Assembly (NCBI RefSeq): GCF_014295035.1 | Contig: NZ_CP060404.1 | Coordinates: 5,306,501-5,370,500, forward strand | DNA length: 64,000 bases | Source of the DNA: Streptomyces buecherae | GTDB lineage: Bacteria; Actinomycetota; Actinomycetes; Streptomycetales; Streptomycetaceae | Direction of reading: 5' to 3' | Shown: piece after piece, positions 24,710 through 34,024 of the stretch | Position numbering within the stretch: position 1 is the first letter of the stretch | Layout: each line of letters opens with the position of its first letter | Made by a program: the position numbers and the translations under genes | The notes under the pieces: generated by a model | Seen by the model: only the letters and a program-made list of their open reading frames with translations | Told to the model about the DNA's origin: nothing | The model's database searches: none

Positions 24710-26923
24710 TCAGGGGTGACTGGTGGGTCCGGTGGGTCCGGTGGGCCCGGTGGTGGCGGTCCCTTTCGTGGCGGTCACGTCCGTGGGGGACGTGGCGTCG
24801 GGGGACGGCGAGGTCGAGGGGGACGGGGGCGCGGAGGAAGCGGGCCCCGGGGATGTCGCGGCGGGGCGGGTCGGGCCGGTGGCGGGTGCGTCGGACTCCG
24901 CGCTGGTCACCAGGGTCAGCGCCGTGGCGGCGGCGATCAGCGCGGTGAGCCCCACGGACGCGCGGACCATGAGGGTCGTCGTGCGCTCGCTGCCGCTCCG
25001 GACGGCCTCCGCCGCGCGCACGCGTACCGGCTGCGCCACGGCCAGCGCGCCCAGGCGCTGGTGCAGGGCCGCGCCCAGGCGGTCCCGGGGGACCCGGCGC
25101 AACTCCGGCAGCCGCTCGACCAGCGCCTGCCGGGCATGCATGAGCCGACCGGCGGTCGCGGGGGTGCTGGCCTCGGTCTCGGCCGCCGTTTCGGGCAGGT
25201 CGAGCCCCACACCGTCGTAGAGGAGCAGGGTGCGGCGGTACGAGCGCGGCAGGCTCAGCAGCGCGTCGAGCAGCGCCGGGTCGCTGGGCGGCACGGTGCC
25301 GGGGCCCGCCTCGATGGCGGCCCGCCGCACCGCTCGCCGCAACGCGGTCAGCCCCCGGCCACGGGCCCAGCGGCGGCGCCGAATGGTGCGAACGGGCGGC
25401 TCGCCGGCGTGGGCGCCCGCGTCGGCCCTCGGCTCGGCCGCGTGGGGGCGGGCCTCGGTGGCCTCGGTGGTGGTGTGAGCGCTGGCCTGGCTGGCGGCGT
25501 GGGCCGGTGCGTCCTTGGCGGCGGGCGCGGCGGCGACCGGCCTGCGCCGGGGCAGGCGCGGGCGGAGCCGGCGTGGGGCGAGCAACCGCCCGCGCTTCTC
25601 GGGCTCCCCCTCCGCCGGTGTGGGGGTTGCTGAGCTGGTGGTGGGGGAGTCGGCGGGGGCGCGTGGTGGCTTCTTGCGCTCCGGGCGGAACTGATGCCAC
25701 GGGGAGAGCGCGAACTCGTACACCGCTGCCCGCACCCAGCCGGCCGGATCGCGATCGACGGCGACTTTCGGCCACTGCTGCCAGGCGAGCCGGAACGCGT
25801 ACTCCACGGCCTCCTCGGCGAGCTGGGACCGTCCGGTGAGCAGGTACGCCTGCCGGATGAGCGCCGGCGCGTGCCGGACGTACAGGGCGTCGAACGCGGC
25901 GGCGGGGCTGGTCGGGACGTCGCGCCCAGGGGCCTCGCCGGCGGCCGACTCCGGCTCGCCGGGAGCGGGCCCGCCGGGCTCGGCCTCCGCGGCAGCCGGC
26001 AGGGCGGCGGTGGCCGGCGCAGCCGTCGGCCGCGCGTCGCTGTCCGTCGGGCGTGGCGGTGCGTCGGCCGCCGTGTGGCGCGGCGCGGAGTCGGAGGTTC
26101 CGCGGCTCCGTGCGCCGTGGCCGTTCGCGGCCTTCGTGCGAGGCTTCGCACCACCACGGCCCGCGGGCTTCTCGGACCTCCCCGGCCGCGACCCGCGCGC
26201 TCGGCCCGGCTCCTGTCGGGGGCCTCGTTCCTGCCGGGGGCTCGGCTCCGTCCTGGAGTCCGGCTCCTGCCTGGGGCCAGGCCGGTCCCCGGGGCCTGGC
26301 TCGTTTCTGAGGTCCGGCTTGCTACCAGGGGCGGCCGGCTGGGGCGTCGGGTCGACGGCGTTGGGCTGAACCCCTCGTTCCGGGTGCTTCCAGCTGACCG
26401 GTCCGCCCGGCCGCTCCCACCCGCGCGAGCGACCCGGCGGGGCGCCGCGGTTCCGCTGGCCCCGTGGCGGTCGCCGCGACGGCTTCGGTTGCCCCAACCG
26501 GTCCCGTCGAACTGGCCGATCCGAGTGGTTCTGGGAAGCCCTACGGGCCGACGGCTGCGGCGTACGCCCCGATTGGTCCGCCCCGGCCGAGCTTCGGCAG
26601 TGGCCGGATATCTTCGCTCGTACGCCGCCCGGGGCGGCGTTCCCGCCCGCCGTGGCGCCGCCCTCGCCCGTGGGGGTCGGTTGCGTGTCCGCAGGGGGCG
26701 AACCCGGTTCGGCCGCCGTGCCCCCGCTCGGCGCGGGGCCGCTCATGCGGGCTGACGAACCGTTCGCAGGTGCCCCCGCTCCCCGCCGCCGGCCGCTACC
26801 CCCACCCGGCGACGGCGGTGACGGCGATGGTGACGGCGACGGCGAATGCGCGCGGGGAGAGGCCGCGTTCGACGTGGCGTCAGGCGGCGCGGCGTCAGGC
26901 GGCGCGGCCTTGCGGCGTCTCAT
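24710..26923 (-). CDS. Membrane-tethered ECF-sigma-like protein
   Basis: Up to 737 residues. A long N-terminal low-complexity part (about 1-335, Ser/Pro, Arg and Gly rich) precedes a region resembling sigma factor region 2 (FDALYVRHAPALIRQAYLLTG, about 343-385), a Pro/Ala linker, and a region-4-like part (LLDALLSLPRSYRRTLLLYDGVGLDL then RLMHARQALVERL, about 555-610). One transmembrane helix (ASVGLTALIAAATALTLVTS, about 655-675) and a Thr/Pro/Ser tail ending in GPTGPTGPT follow. It may be a degenerate, membrane-held sigma factor or a sigma-like sensor; promoter-recognition residues cannot be judged by eye. The start is uncertain: no clear ribosome-binding site precedes the ATG at 26923 and the conserved part begins much later. 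Confidence 0.65.
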   Translation of the reverse strand: MRRRKAAPPDAAPPDATSNAASPRAHSPSPSPSPSPPSPGGGSGRRRGAGAPANGSSARMSGPAPSGGTAAEPGSPPADTQPTPTGEGGATAGGNAAPGGVRAKISGHCRSSAGADQSGRTPQPSARRASQNHSDRPVRRDRLGQPKPSRRPPRGQRNRGAPPGRSRGWERPGGPVSWKHPERGVQPNAVDPTPQPAAPGSKPDLRNEPGPGDRPGPRQEPDSRTEPSPRQERGPRQEPGRARGSRPGRSEKPAGRGGAKPRTKAANGHGARSRGTSDSAPRHTAADAPPRPTDSDARPTAAPATAALPAAAEAEPGGPAPGEPESAAGEAPGRDVPTSPAAAFDALYVRHAPALIRQAYLLTGRSQLAEEAVEYAFRLAWQQWPKVAVDRDPAGWVRAAVYEFALSPWHQFRPERKKPPRAPADSPTTSSATPTPAEGEPEKRGRLLAPRRLRPRLPRRRPVAAAPAAKDAPAHAASQASAHTTTEATEARPHAAEPRADAGAHAGEPPVRTIRRRRWARGRGLTALRRAVRRAAIEAGPGTVPPSDPALLDALLSLPRSYRRTLLLYDGVGLDLPETAAETEASTPATAGRLMHARQALVERLPELRRVPRDRLGAALHQRLGALAVAQPVRVRAAEAVRSGSERTTTLMVRASVGLTALIAAATALTLVTSAESDAPATGPTRPAATSPGPASSAPPSPSTSPSPDATSPTDVTATKGTATTGPTGPTGPTSHP

Positions 26924-27069
26924 GCGGGAGGCTCGGCCGCGGGGGCGGCCGTGGTGGGCGAGTCGGTACGGGCAAAGTGGATCAAAGCTCGCATAAGAAC
27001 ATGTTGAGCGACACGGCGACCATGTGCCTGCTACGGGGACAAAACGGGTGTTATTGGGAGCATGGCCGA

Positions 27070-29203
27070 GTGACCCACATGACCGATCTCAGCCTTTCGT
27101 CGTCCTCGCGGGGCCGCGTTGCCGCCCGGCGCTCGCCTGCCGCCGGGCAGGCGTTGCTGAGCGGCGCGGTGGCCGCCGGGCTTGGGCTCGGCGCGCTCGC
27201 CGTCGTCGTCCTGCTGCTGTGGATCACCTCGCCGTTCCCCGACGGCAGCCCCGATGGCACCCTGCGGGTCGCCGCGGGCCTGTGGCTGCTGGCCCACGGC
27301 GCCGAACTCGTCCGCACGCACACGGTGACCGGCGGCCAGACCACGATGGGCCTCACCCCGCTGCTGCTCACCGCGCTGCCGTGCTGGCTCCTCTACCGTG
27401 CCGGGCGACACGCCGTCGAGGAGGCCGAGGCGGTGGCCGAGGCCGCCGGCGCGCGGTCGGGGCGCCGGCCCGGGCGGTGGGAGAGCGTGCCCCTCACGGG
27501 ACCCGCCGAGCGCGCGGCCTCGTCGGACGCCGACGCCGGTGCCGACGGCCACCGCGAGGCAGCCCCGCCCGCCTCGGCCCACCGCCTGCCCGTCGCTGCT
27601 CGGTTCGGACCGCGCGGACCACCCCGGGCGGGCGGCGCGCTCCGTGATCGGCCTGGTGGTCGGCGGGTACCTGCTGGTCGGCGTCGCGGCGCTGGTGTAC
27701 GCCGACTCCGGCGCGCTGCCCGTCGAACCCGGCGGCGCCCTGTTGCGGATGGCGGCCCTGGCCCTGGTGGCGGTGACCGCCGGCGCCTGGCTGGCCAGCG
27801 GGCGCCCCGCCTGGCCGCTGCCCGCCCCCGCCCGCCTCGCGCTCGACCTGGTCCCGTCGGCCGTACGCCGCAACCTGCCGCCACCCGTGGTGGTGGCAGC
27901 GCTGCGCGCCGGCGGCTGGGCCGCGCTCGTGCTGGTCGCCGGGGGCGCGGTGCTGACGACCGTGTCGCTGGTGACCAACGCCGGCGCCGTGGAGGGCGCC
28001 TTTCCGTACCTGGCGCGCGACTGGTCGGGACGGTTCGCGGTCCTCGCGCTCTGCCTGGCGCTGTTTCCCAACGCGATGGTGTGGGGCGCCTCCTACGGCC
28101 TCGGAACCGGTTTCACGGTGGGCGCCGGCAGCCTCGTGGGGCCGGTGGAGACGACGGCGTACCCCGTGTTGCCGCACTTCCCGCTGTTCGCCGCGCTGCC
28201 CGAGACCGGGCGGGGCGATCTCGTGCTGTGGGGGCTCGTCGGGGTGGTGCCGGCGGTCGCCGGGCTCGCGCTGGGGCGCGCGGTCGCCGTGGCCGCGAGC
28301 CCGGAGCGCGGGCGGGCCGGGCGGGCCCGGGGGTGGGGCTGGGCACGCACCGCCCGCGCGGCCGCGCTGGCCGGCCTGGTCTGTGGCGCCGCGACGGCCC
28401 TGCTCGCCTGGGCCGCGGGCGGCCCGCTCGGCACGGGCACGCTGGCGGAGTTCGGCCCCGACCCGTGGTGGGCCGGGCTGGCCGCGCTGGTCTGGACGGT
28501 GGCGTTCGGCCTGCCGAGCGCGCTGCTCGTGCGCTGGTGGCGCCGGCTTACGTGGCGCCGGCACACGTGGCGCCGGCGAGCGTGGCGCCTGCGACCGGCG
28601 TGGTACGACCGGTGGCGCAGCGCGCGGGCGTACGCGGCGCAGTGGAGGGCGTACGAGGCCGCGGTGGAACGGGCGTACGAGGTCAGCGGCGTCGCGGGCG
28701 CCGACCCCGCGCAGGACGCGTGGCACGCGACGGGCGCCCGGCGGGCGCGCTGGGCGGCGCTGCGGGAGTCGTCGGGTGGGCTGATGGCCGACTTCGAGCC
28801 CGCCATCCCACCGAGCGACGACACCACCGAGCCCGCGCTGTCGGATGAGCCCGCGCCACCGGACTCGCCCGCCTCCCGGCCTTCACCTGCCGCGCCGACC
28901 TCGTACGCGCCGCCTACCTCACCCGCCCCGGCGGCCTCCTCCGTCCCACCACCCCCGTACGCCCCGCAGCCGCACCCCGTTGTCGAGCGGCACGCCCCGT
29001 CGCTCGCGGCCACCGCCGACACCGCCCCGGCCACGGGCGACGGTGACCCGGACGAGCCGGATCGGGCGGGCACCGGCGGGGCAGACGCCGAGCCGCGCGC
29101 CTGCGCCCGCGACCCGCGCCGGTCGCCCGACCCCGGCCCGAGCCGGCCCGATCCGGAGAGGCAGCCGGGCCCGGACGCCCGGGGTCCGGTCGAGGGCCCG
29201 TGA
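27070..29203 (+). pseudogene. DUF6350 family membrane protein gene, apparently frameshifted
   Basis: The N-terminal part starts at GTG 27070 (reading MTHMTDLSLS, GGGAG upstream) and encodes the first membrane helices (LLSGAVAAGLGLGALAVVVLLL, LLLTALPCWLLYRAG) in one frame. The remaining helices (SVIGLVVGGYLLVGVAALVY, ALVLVAGGAVLTTVSLVTNA, FPNAMVWGASYGLGTGFTVG, LVGVVPAVAGLALG) lie in the +1 frame and run to the stop at 29203. Third-position GC suggests the switch near 27560-27605. The whole resembles a complete DUF6350 (multi-pass, about 8-10 helices, function unknown) with a Pro-rich tail. Causes could be a real mutation, a sequencing error, or, less likely, programmed shifting. Unshifted translation would continue in a non-native frame to 28848. 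Confidence 0.7.
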
Positions 29204-29256
29204 CCACGGCGCGGAGCGACGGGCGCGGGCTGGCCGCCGCACGGCTCGGCACATGA

Positions 29257-29293
29257 CCGTGGGGGCCGGCCGTCGATCGGCCGGCCCCCACGG
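29257..29293. terminator. Strong bidirectional terminator
   Basis: A perfect 16-bp stem (CCGTGGGGGCCGGCCG with its complement) around the loop TCGAT, placed between the convergent DUF6350 gene and the minus-strand membrane-protein gene. Confidence 0.85.
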
Positions 29294-29353
29294 GTCGCTC
29301 GGGTCGGGCCGTTACGGGCGGCCCGCTGGTCCGCTCAGTCGTCCCAGCCGTCC

Positions 29354-30781
29354 TCAGTCGTCCAGGATCGGCCGGAGCGGCTCCGGCAGGTGCCGGTCGC
29401 ACGTCTGGCGCGAGGACTTGGTCAGCGCGTCGTCCGTGCACGTGTAGTAGTCGCTGTACACGAGCTGGAAGGTGTACGTCGCGATGACGATGGCCAGCGC
29501 GATACCGCCGGTCACCACGCCGCTGATGGCCGCCGTCGACTGCTGCCGCGAACCGTTGCCGTTCTTCGGGGCGGGCAGCGGCGCCGAAGTGGCGTCGGGC
29601 GCGGGCGGCGGGGCGTCCACGGCCGCCGCCACGGGCTCCGGCCGGCGCTGCTTGGCCCGCAGCGCGCTGATCCCCCAGTACAGCGCGAGCGCGCCGAGCA
29701 GCAGGGCGATCTCCGGGAGACTGAACAGGGCGAAGAAGAACGCCCACATGCCGGACAGCAGCGAGTAGCGGGCACGTCGCTGGGCCGGGTCGGTGGGGTC
29801 CCAGCGGGAGCCGCCCTTGCCCTTCTGGCCGTTCTGGTTGCCCTGGTTGCCCTGGTCACCCTGGCCGCGCTGGGCGCCGGGCCGGCCGCCGCTCGGGCTC
29901 GCGCCGAAGCCGCCACCGCTGCTGCGGCCCGGCTGCCGGCTGCTCCACTGGCTGCCCCACGCCGGCGGCTGCTCCTCCTCGTCCTGCCCCTGCCCCTGCC
30001 CCTGCCCCTGGCCCTGCTGAGAGTCCTGGCCCTGCTGGGAGCCCTGGCTCTGGCCGGACTGCTGGCCGTGTCCCGGGCCGTGGCCGTGGGGCGGCGCGCC
30101 GCCCTGGTCCCCGGGGCGCGGGCCCCAACCCGGGGTCGCGGCCGGGCCGGCGGGTGGCTGCTGGCCGCCGCCCTGCTGCCCCTGGCCGGTGGGCTGGTCG
30201 CTGGCCGCCGGTCCCCAGCGGGCCCAGCGGTCGCGCTTGCCGCGCTGTCCCGCGCCGGCGCTCGCCCCGCCCGGCGCGGGCGGGCCGCTGGGCGCGGCGG
30301 GCCAGGCCGGCGGCTGCTGGCCCGGCTGCGCGGGCGGCTGCGCCGGGGCGTGTGGCTCACCGGCCGCGCTCTGCCCGTTGGCGGGCGCGCCCGGCGTGGT
30401 GGGCGCGGCGTTCGGGGCCGCGGGCGCGTGGGCCGCGCCGGAGCCGCCGCCACGCTCCCCCTCGGCGCCGGGGCGCGCTTCGCCGGTGCCCGGCTCTCGC
30501 GCACCCTGTGAGTCCTGGGTTCCCTGCGGGCCGTGCGCGTCCTGCGACCCCTGGGCGCCCTGCGCGCCCTGCGCGTCACGCGAGCCCTGTGCGTCCTGAG
30601 GCTCTCGCGGCTCCCGTGAGCCCTGTGGGTCGGGCGTGCCCTGCGGGCCCGACGGGTCGCCCTGTGGGCCCGGCGCGGGCGGGGTGGTGGGGTCGCTGGG
30701 GCCGTCGCCGGGGGAAGCGGGCGACGAGGGCCGCCCGTCGCGCAGCAGCGGCAGCACGCGTGGCGTGTCGGCGTACCTCAC
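29354..30781 (-). CDS. Gln/Gly-rich two-helix membrane protein
   Basis: A 475-residue protein of unknown function. Residues 1-330 are low complexity: a Pro/Ser start, repeated QG(S/A)xDAQG, then Gly/Gln blocks (GQGQGQGQGQ) and QGDQGNQGNQNGQ. A helix pair follows (LLSGMWAFFFALFSLPEIAL/LLGALALYWGISALRAK at about 336-372) and another single helix (ISGVVTGGIALAIVIATYTF, about 410-432) before a short extracellular-type tail with two cysteines (YTCTDD, RQTCDRH). The GTG at 30781 is preceded by GGGGG with five bases between; the open frame upstream to 30949 is not supported. The Gln/Gly repeats are encoded by 6-bp DNA repeats near 29985-30020. Confidence 0.7.
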   Translation of the reverse strand: MRYADTPRVLPLLRDGRPSSPASPGDGPSDPTTPPAPGPQGDPSGPQGTPDPQGSREPREPQDAQGSRDAQGAQGAQGSQDAHGPQGTQDSQGAREPGTGEARPGAEGERGGGSGAAHAPAAPNAAPTTPGAPANGQSAAGEPHAPAQPPAQPGQQPPAWPAAPSGPPAPGGASAGAGQRGKRDRWARWGPAASDQPTGQGQQGGGQQPPAGPAATPGWGPRPGDQGGAPPHGHGPGHGQQSGQSQGSQQGQDSQQGQGQGQGQGQDEEEQPPAWGSQWSSRQPGRSSGGGFGASPSGGRPGAQRGQGDQGNQGNQNGQKGKGGSRWDPTDPAQRRARYSLLSGMWAFFFALFSLPEIALLLGALALYWGISALRAKQRRPEPVAAAVDAPPPAPDATSAPLPAPKNGNGSRQQSTAAISGVVTGGIALAIVIATYTFQLVYSDYYTCTDDALTKSSRQTCDRHLPEPLRPILDD

Positions 30782-31541
30782 CGCGACCCCCCGGCTCGGG
30801 GGGAAGACGGTGGGAAGTGGAGCGCCGCGCGGCGGTTTGGGTCCGGCATGTGGAGTGTGTCTTCCCCTTGTGTCGTCGTCCCGCGGGCCGGGCCTGGTGG
30901 CCCGGCTGGCGCCGTCCGGCCTGGGCGCAGACGGGACTGTGGTTCCCACGTCATCAGCGAATCCTCCGGGTCGGTCCGCTCGACCCCGCCCCCTGGCGAC
31001 CTCTCTTCCTGACGGGTCCCCCGGTGGGTTCCCGGTGGTTTCCCGGGCCTCCGGGGCGGTTTCTCCGGCTTTCCCAGCGGATTCGCAGTCCAGACGCTAC
31101 CTCCCGTGCGCGCCCCCGTCCCGTGGGGGCCGTTGCGTGTGCCGGTATCGTTGCCGACGGTCGGCCGCTTCGTAGAGTTCCCTGGAATTCTGCGTTCCGC
31201 GATCTCGTACGACCGTACAAAGCCCGGCCGCGGCGGAATGTCCAGGTCAACCGCCGTGCCGGCATCAGGCAACCGCATATCGCTCCACCGCGTCCGGCGC
31301 GCCCGCTCCGGCCGCCCCGTCCGTTCAGCCCCGCCCCTCGCCCGTCCGTCACCCGCCGACACCGCTCGATCCGACCGCCCGACCCGGGCCGGGGGAGCGC
31401 GCCGCCCGCCGTGGCGTCGGCCCGCACCACCCGTACGACCAGCGCACCACCCCGCACGTCCCGCACCACCCGCACCACCCGCGTGAGGAACCCCGCATGC
31501 GCGTGCGGCGCCCGTGCGCGCACCACGAGAAAGAGACCGCC
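30782..31541. other. Divergent intergenic region before purN
   Basis: About 760 bases. The segment 31040-31260 has lower GC and promoter-like character, including GAGTTCCCTGGAATTCTGC and TACGACCGTACAA. No gene and no recognisable purine or ZTP riboswitch was found. From 31380 to 31490 the plus strand is a run of CGCACCAC-type repeats. Confidence 0.4.
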
Positions 31542-32312
31542 GTGGCCTCCCCGCCCCCCTCCGCGCCCCCCTCCGCATCGGCGGGTGCCGAGCGCGCGCC
31601 CGCCCCCGCCGACCCGCCCCGGGCGGGCGACACCGCGGCCCCCGGCGAGCGCCCCGCCGCCATGGCCGTCGCCCCGCGCGGGCCCGGCGAGCCCCCCGCC
31701 CGACTGGTCGTGCTGGTCTCGGGATCGGGGACCAACCTGCAGGCCCTGCTCGACGCCATCGCCGCCGACCCGGACGGGTACGGGGCCACCGTGGTCGCCG
31801 TCGGCGCCGACCGCACCGGCATCGCCGGCCTGGAGCGGGCCGAGCGGGCCGGGATCGAGACGTTCGTGTGCCGGGTCGGGGCGTATGGGACGCGCGCCGA
31901 GTGGGACCGGGCGCTGACCGAGGCGACCGCCGCGTACGAGCCCGACCTCGTCGTCTCGGCGGGGTTCATGAAGATCGTGGGCCCGGAGTTCCTGGCCCGC
32001 TTCGGGGGGCGGATCGTCAACACGCACCCCGCGCTGCTGCCGAGCTTCCCGGGCGCCCACGGCGTGCGGGACGCGCTCGCGTACGGCGCGAAGGTCACCG
32101 GCTGCACCGTCCACTTCGTCGACGACGGGGTCGACACCGGTCCGATCATCGCCCAGGGCGTGGTCGAGGTCCGGGACGAGGACGAGGAAGACGGGGGGAC
32201 CGCTCTGCACGAGCGGATCAAGGAAGTCGAGCGCAGGCTGCTCGTCGATGTCGTGGGGCGTCTGGCCCGACACGGCTACCGCATTGAGGGACGAAAGGTA
32301 AGAATCCCGTGA
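31542..32312 (+). CDS. purN: Phosphoribosylglycinamide formyltransferase
   Basis: A 256-residue enzyme that transfers a formyl group from 10-formyl-THF to GAR, step 3 of purine synthesis. The conserved domain starts at LVVLVSGSGTNLQALLDA. Catalytic Asn, His and Asp are in RIVNTHPALLPSFPGAHG and HFVDDGVDTGPII. An Ala/Pro-rich extension of about 45 residues precedes the domain. The GTG at 31542 was chosen because GAAAGAG lies six bases upstream; an upstream ATG (31497) and an inner ATG (31662) are alternatives. Its stop overlaps the purH start (GTGA), so the two are translationally coupled. Confidence 0.93.
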   Translation: MASPPPSAPPSASAGAERAPAPADPPRAGDTAAPGERPAAMAVAPRGPGEPPARLVVLVSGSGTNLQALLDAIAADPDGYGATVVAVGADRTGIAGLERAERAGIETFVCRVGAYGTRAEWDRALTEATAAYEPDLVVSAGFMKIVGPEFLARFGGRIVNTHPALLPSFPGAHGVRDALAYGAKVTGCTVHFVDDGVDTGPIIAQGVVEVRDEDEEDGGTALHERIKEVERRLLVDVVGRLARHGYRIEGRKVRIP

Positions 32313-33874
32313 CCGTCGAAGGTACGAAGCGGCCCATTCGCCGCGCGCTGGTCAGCGTCTACGACAAGAGTGGGCTTGAGGAGCTGGCGCTCGGCCTGCA
32401 CGCCGCGGGCGTCCAGCTCGTCTCGACCGGCTCGACGGCCGGGAAGATCGCCGCGGCCGGGGTGCCGGTGACCAGGGTCGAGGAACTGACCGGGTTCCCG
32501 GAGTGCCTGGACGGCCGGGTCAAGACGCTGCACCCGCGCGTGCACGCGGGCATCCTCGCCGACCAGCGCTTGGCCGACCACCGCGAGCAGCTCGCCGAGC
32601 TGGGCGTGGAGCCGTTCGAGCTGGTGATCGTGAACCTGTACCCGTTCGAGGAGACCGTCGCCTCCGGCGCGGACCCGGACGCGTGCGTGGAGCAGATCGA
32701 CATCGGCGGGCCGTCCATGGTCCGCGCCGCCGCCAAGAACCACCCGTCGGTGGCCGTGGTCGTCAACCCCGACCGCTACCCGCAGGTGCTCACCGCCGTG
32801 GCCGACGGTGGTTTCGACCTCGACCACCGCAAGCGGCTGGCCGCCGAGGCGTTCCACCACACCGCCGCGTACGACACGGCCGTCGCCTCCTGGTTCGCCG
32901 CCGACTACGTCGGAGGCGGCGAGGAGTTCCCCGGCTTCCACGGCGCCACCTACGAGCGCAAGAACGTGCTGCGCTACGGCGAGAACCCGCACCAGGGCGC
33001 CGCCCTCTACACCGCCGGCCGCGGCGGTCTGGCCGAGGCCGAGCAGTTGCACGGCAAGGACATGTCGTACAACAACTACGTGGACACCGACGCGGCCCGC
33101 CGCGCCGCCTACGACCACGGCGCCGACCAGGCGTGCGTGGCCATCATCAAGCACGCCAACCCGTGCGGCATCGCGGTCGGCGCGGACGTCGCCGAGGCGC
33201 ACCGCAAGGCGCACGCCTGCGACCCGCTGTCCGCCTTCGGCGGCGTCATCGCGGTCAACCAGCCGGTCTCGCGCGCCATGGCCGAGCAGGTCGCCGACAT
33301 CTTCACCGAGGTCATCGTGGCCCCGGACTACGAGGAGGGCGCCGTCGAGGCGCTCGCCAAGAAGAAGAACATCCGGGTGCTGCGCTGCCCGCAGGCCCCC
33401 GCCGCGCGGGTGGAGTTCCGCCCGATCGACGGCGGCGGCCTGGCCCAGGCCAAGGACGCCTTCCAGGCCGAGGGCGACGACTCGGCGAACTGGACGCTGG
33501 CCACCGGCGAGGCGCTGGACGCGGCCGGGCTCGCCGAGTTGGCGTTCGCCTGGCGCGCCTGCCGCGCGGTCAAGTCCAACGCGATCCTGCTGGCCAAGGA
33601 CGGCGCCACGGTCGGCGTCGGCATGGGCCAGGTCAACCGGGTGGACTCGGCGCGGCTCGCGGTGCAGCGCGCGGGCGAGGAGCGGGCGCGGGGCGCGTAC
33701 GCCGCCTCCGACGCGTTCTTCCCCTTCCCCGACGGCCTCGAGGTGCTGACCGAGGCCGGCGTCAGGGCCGTGGTGCAGCCCGGCGGTTCGGTCCGCGACG
33801 AGCAGGTCGTCGAGGCCGCGAAGGCGGCCGGTGTGACCATGTACTTCACGGGCACGCGCCACTTCTTCCACTGA
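32309..33874 (+). CDS. purH: Bifunctional AICAR transformylase / IMP cyclohydrolase
   Basis: A 521-residue enzyme for the last two steps to IMP. The N-terminal cyclohydrolase (MGS-like) domain starts RRALVSVYDKSGLEELA and includes STGSTAGKI and the KTLHPRVHAGIL motif. The C-terminal transformylase domain contains the Lys-His pair in CVAIIKHANPCGIAVG and DPLSAFGGVIAVN, ending YFTGTRHFFH. Length and termini are typical. GTG start at 32309 within the purN stop. A strong terminator follows. Confidence 0.96.
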   Translation: MTVEGTKRPIRRALVSVYDKSGLEELALGLHAAGVQLVSTGSTAGKIAAAGVPVTRVEELTGFPECLDGRVKTLHPRVHAGILADQRLADHREQLAELGVEPFELVIVNLYPFEETVASGADPDACVEQIDIGGPSMVRAAAKNHPSVAVVVNPDRYPQVLTAVADGGFDLDHRKRLAAEAFHHTAAYDTAVASWFAADYVGGGEEFPGFHGATYERKNVLRYGENPHQGAALYTAGRGGLAEAEQLHGKDMSYNNYVDTDAARRAAYDHGADQACVAIIKHANPCGIAVGADVAEAHRKAHACDPLSAFGGVIAVNQPVSRAMAEQVADIFTEVIVAPDYEEGAVEALAKKKNIRVLRCPQAPAARVEFRPIDGGGLAQAKDAFQAEGDDSANWTLATGEALDAAGLAELAFAWRACRAVKSNAILLAKDGATVGVGMGQVNRVDSARLAVQRAGEERARGAYAASDAFFPFPDGLEVLTEAGVRAVVQPGGSVRDEQVVEAAKAAGVTMYFTGTRHFFH

Positions 33875-33887
33875 GCCCACCCTGAGC

Positions 33888-33921
33888 CCACCGGCCCCGC
33901 CGACCTCGGCGGGGCCGGTGG
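33888..33921 (+). terminator. Terminator of purNH
   Basis: A 15-bp perfect stem (CCACCGGCCCCGCCG with 33907-33921) and a 4-base loop ACCT, starting 13 bases after the purH stop. Confidence 0.85.
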
Positions 33922-34024
33922 CCCAGCCGTTCCCCCAGCCCGTACGGGGCCGCACCCCGGGGCCAGGTCAGCGCCGACCGGCCCGGGGGCGCGCCGATCT
34001 CCGCTTATCCAGGAGGATGGGTCC

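Noticed and set aside
33922..34024. ZTP (pfl) riboswitch before folD
   Set aside because: The core conserved blocks of that class could not be found in the leader.
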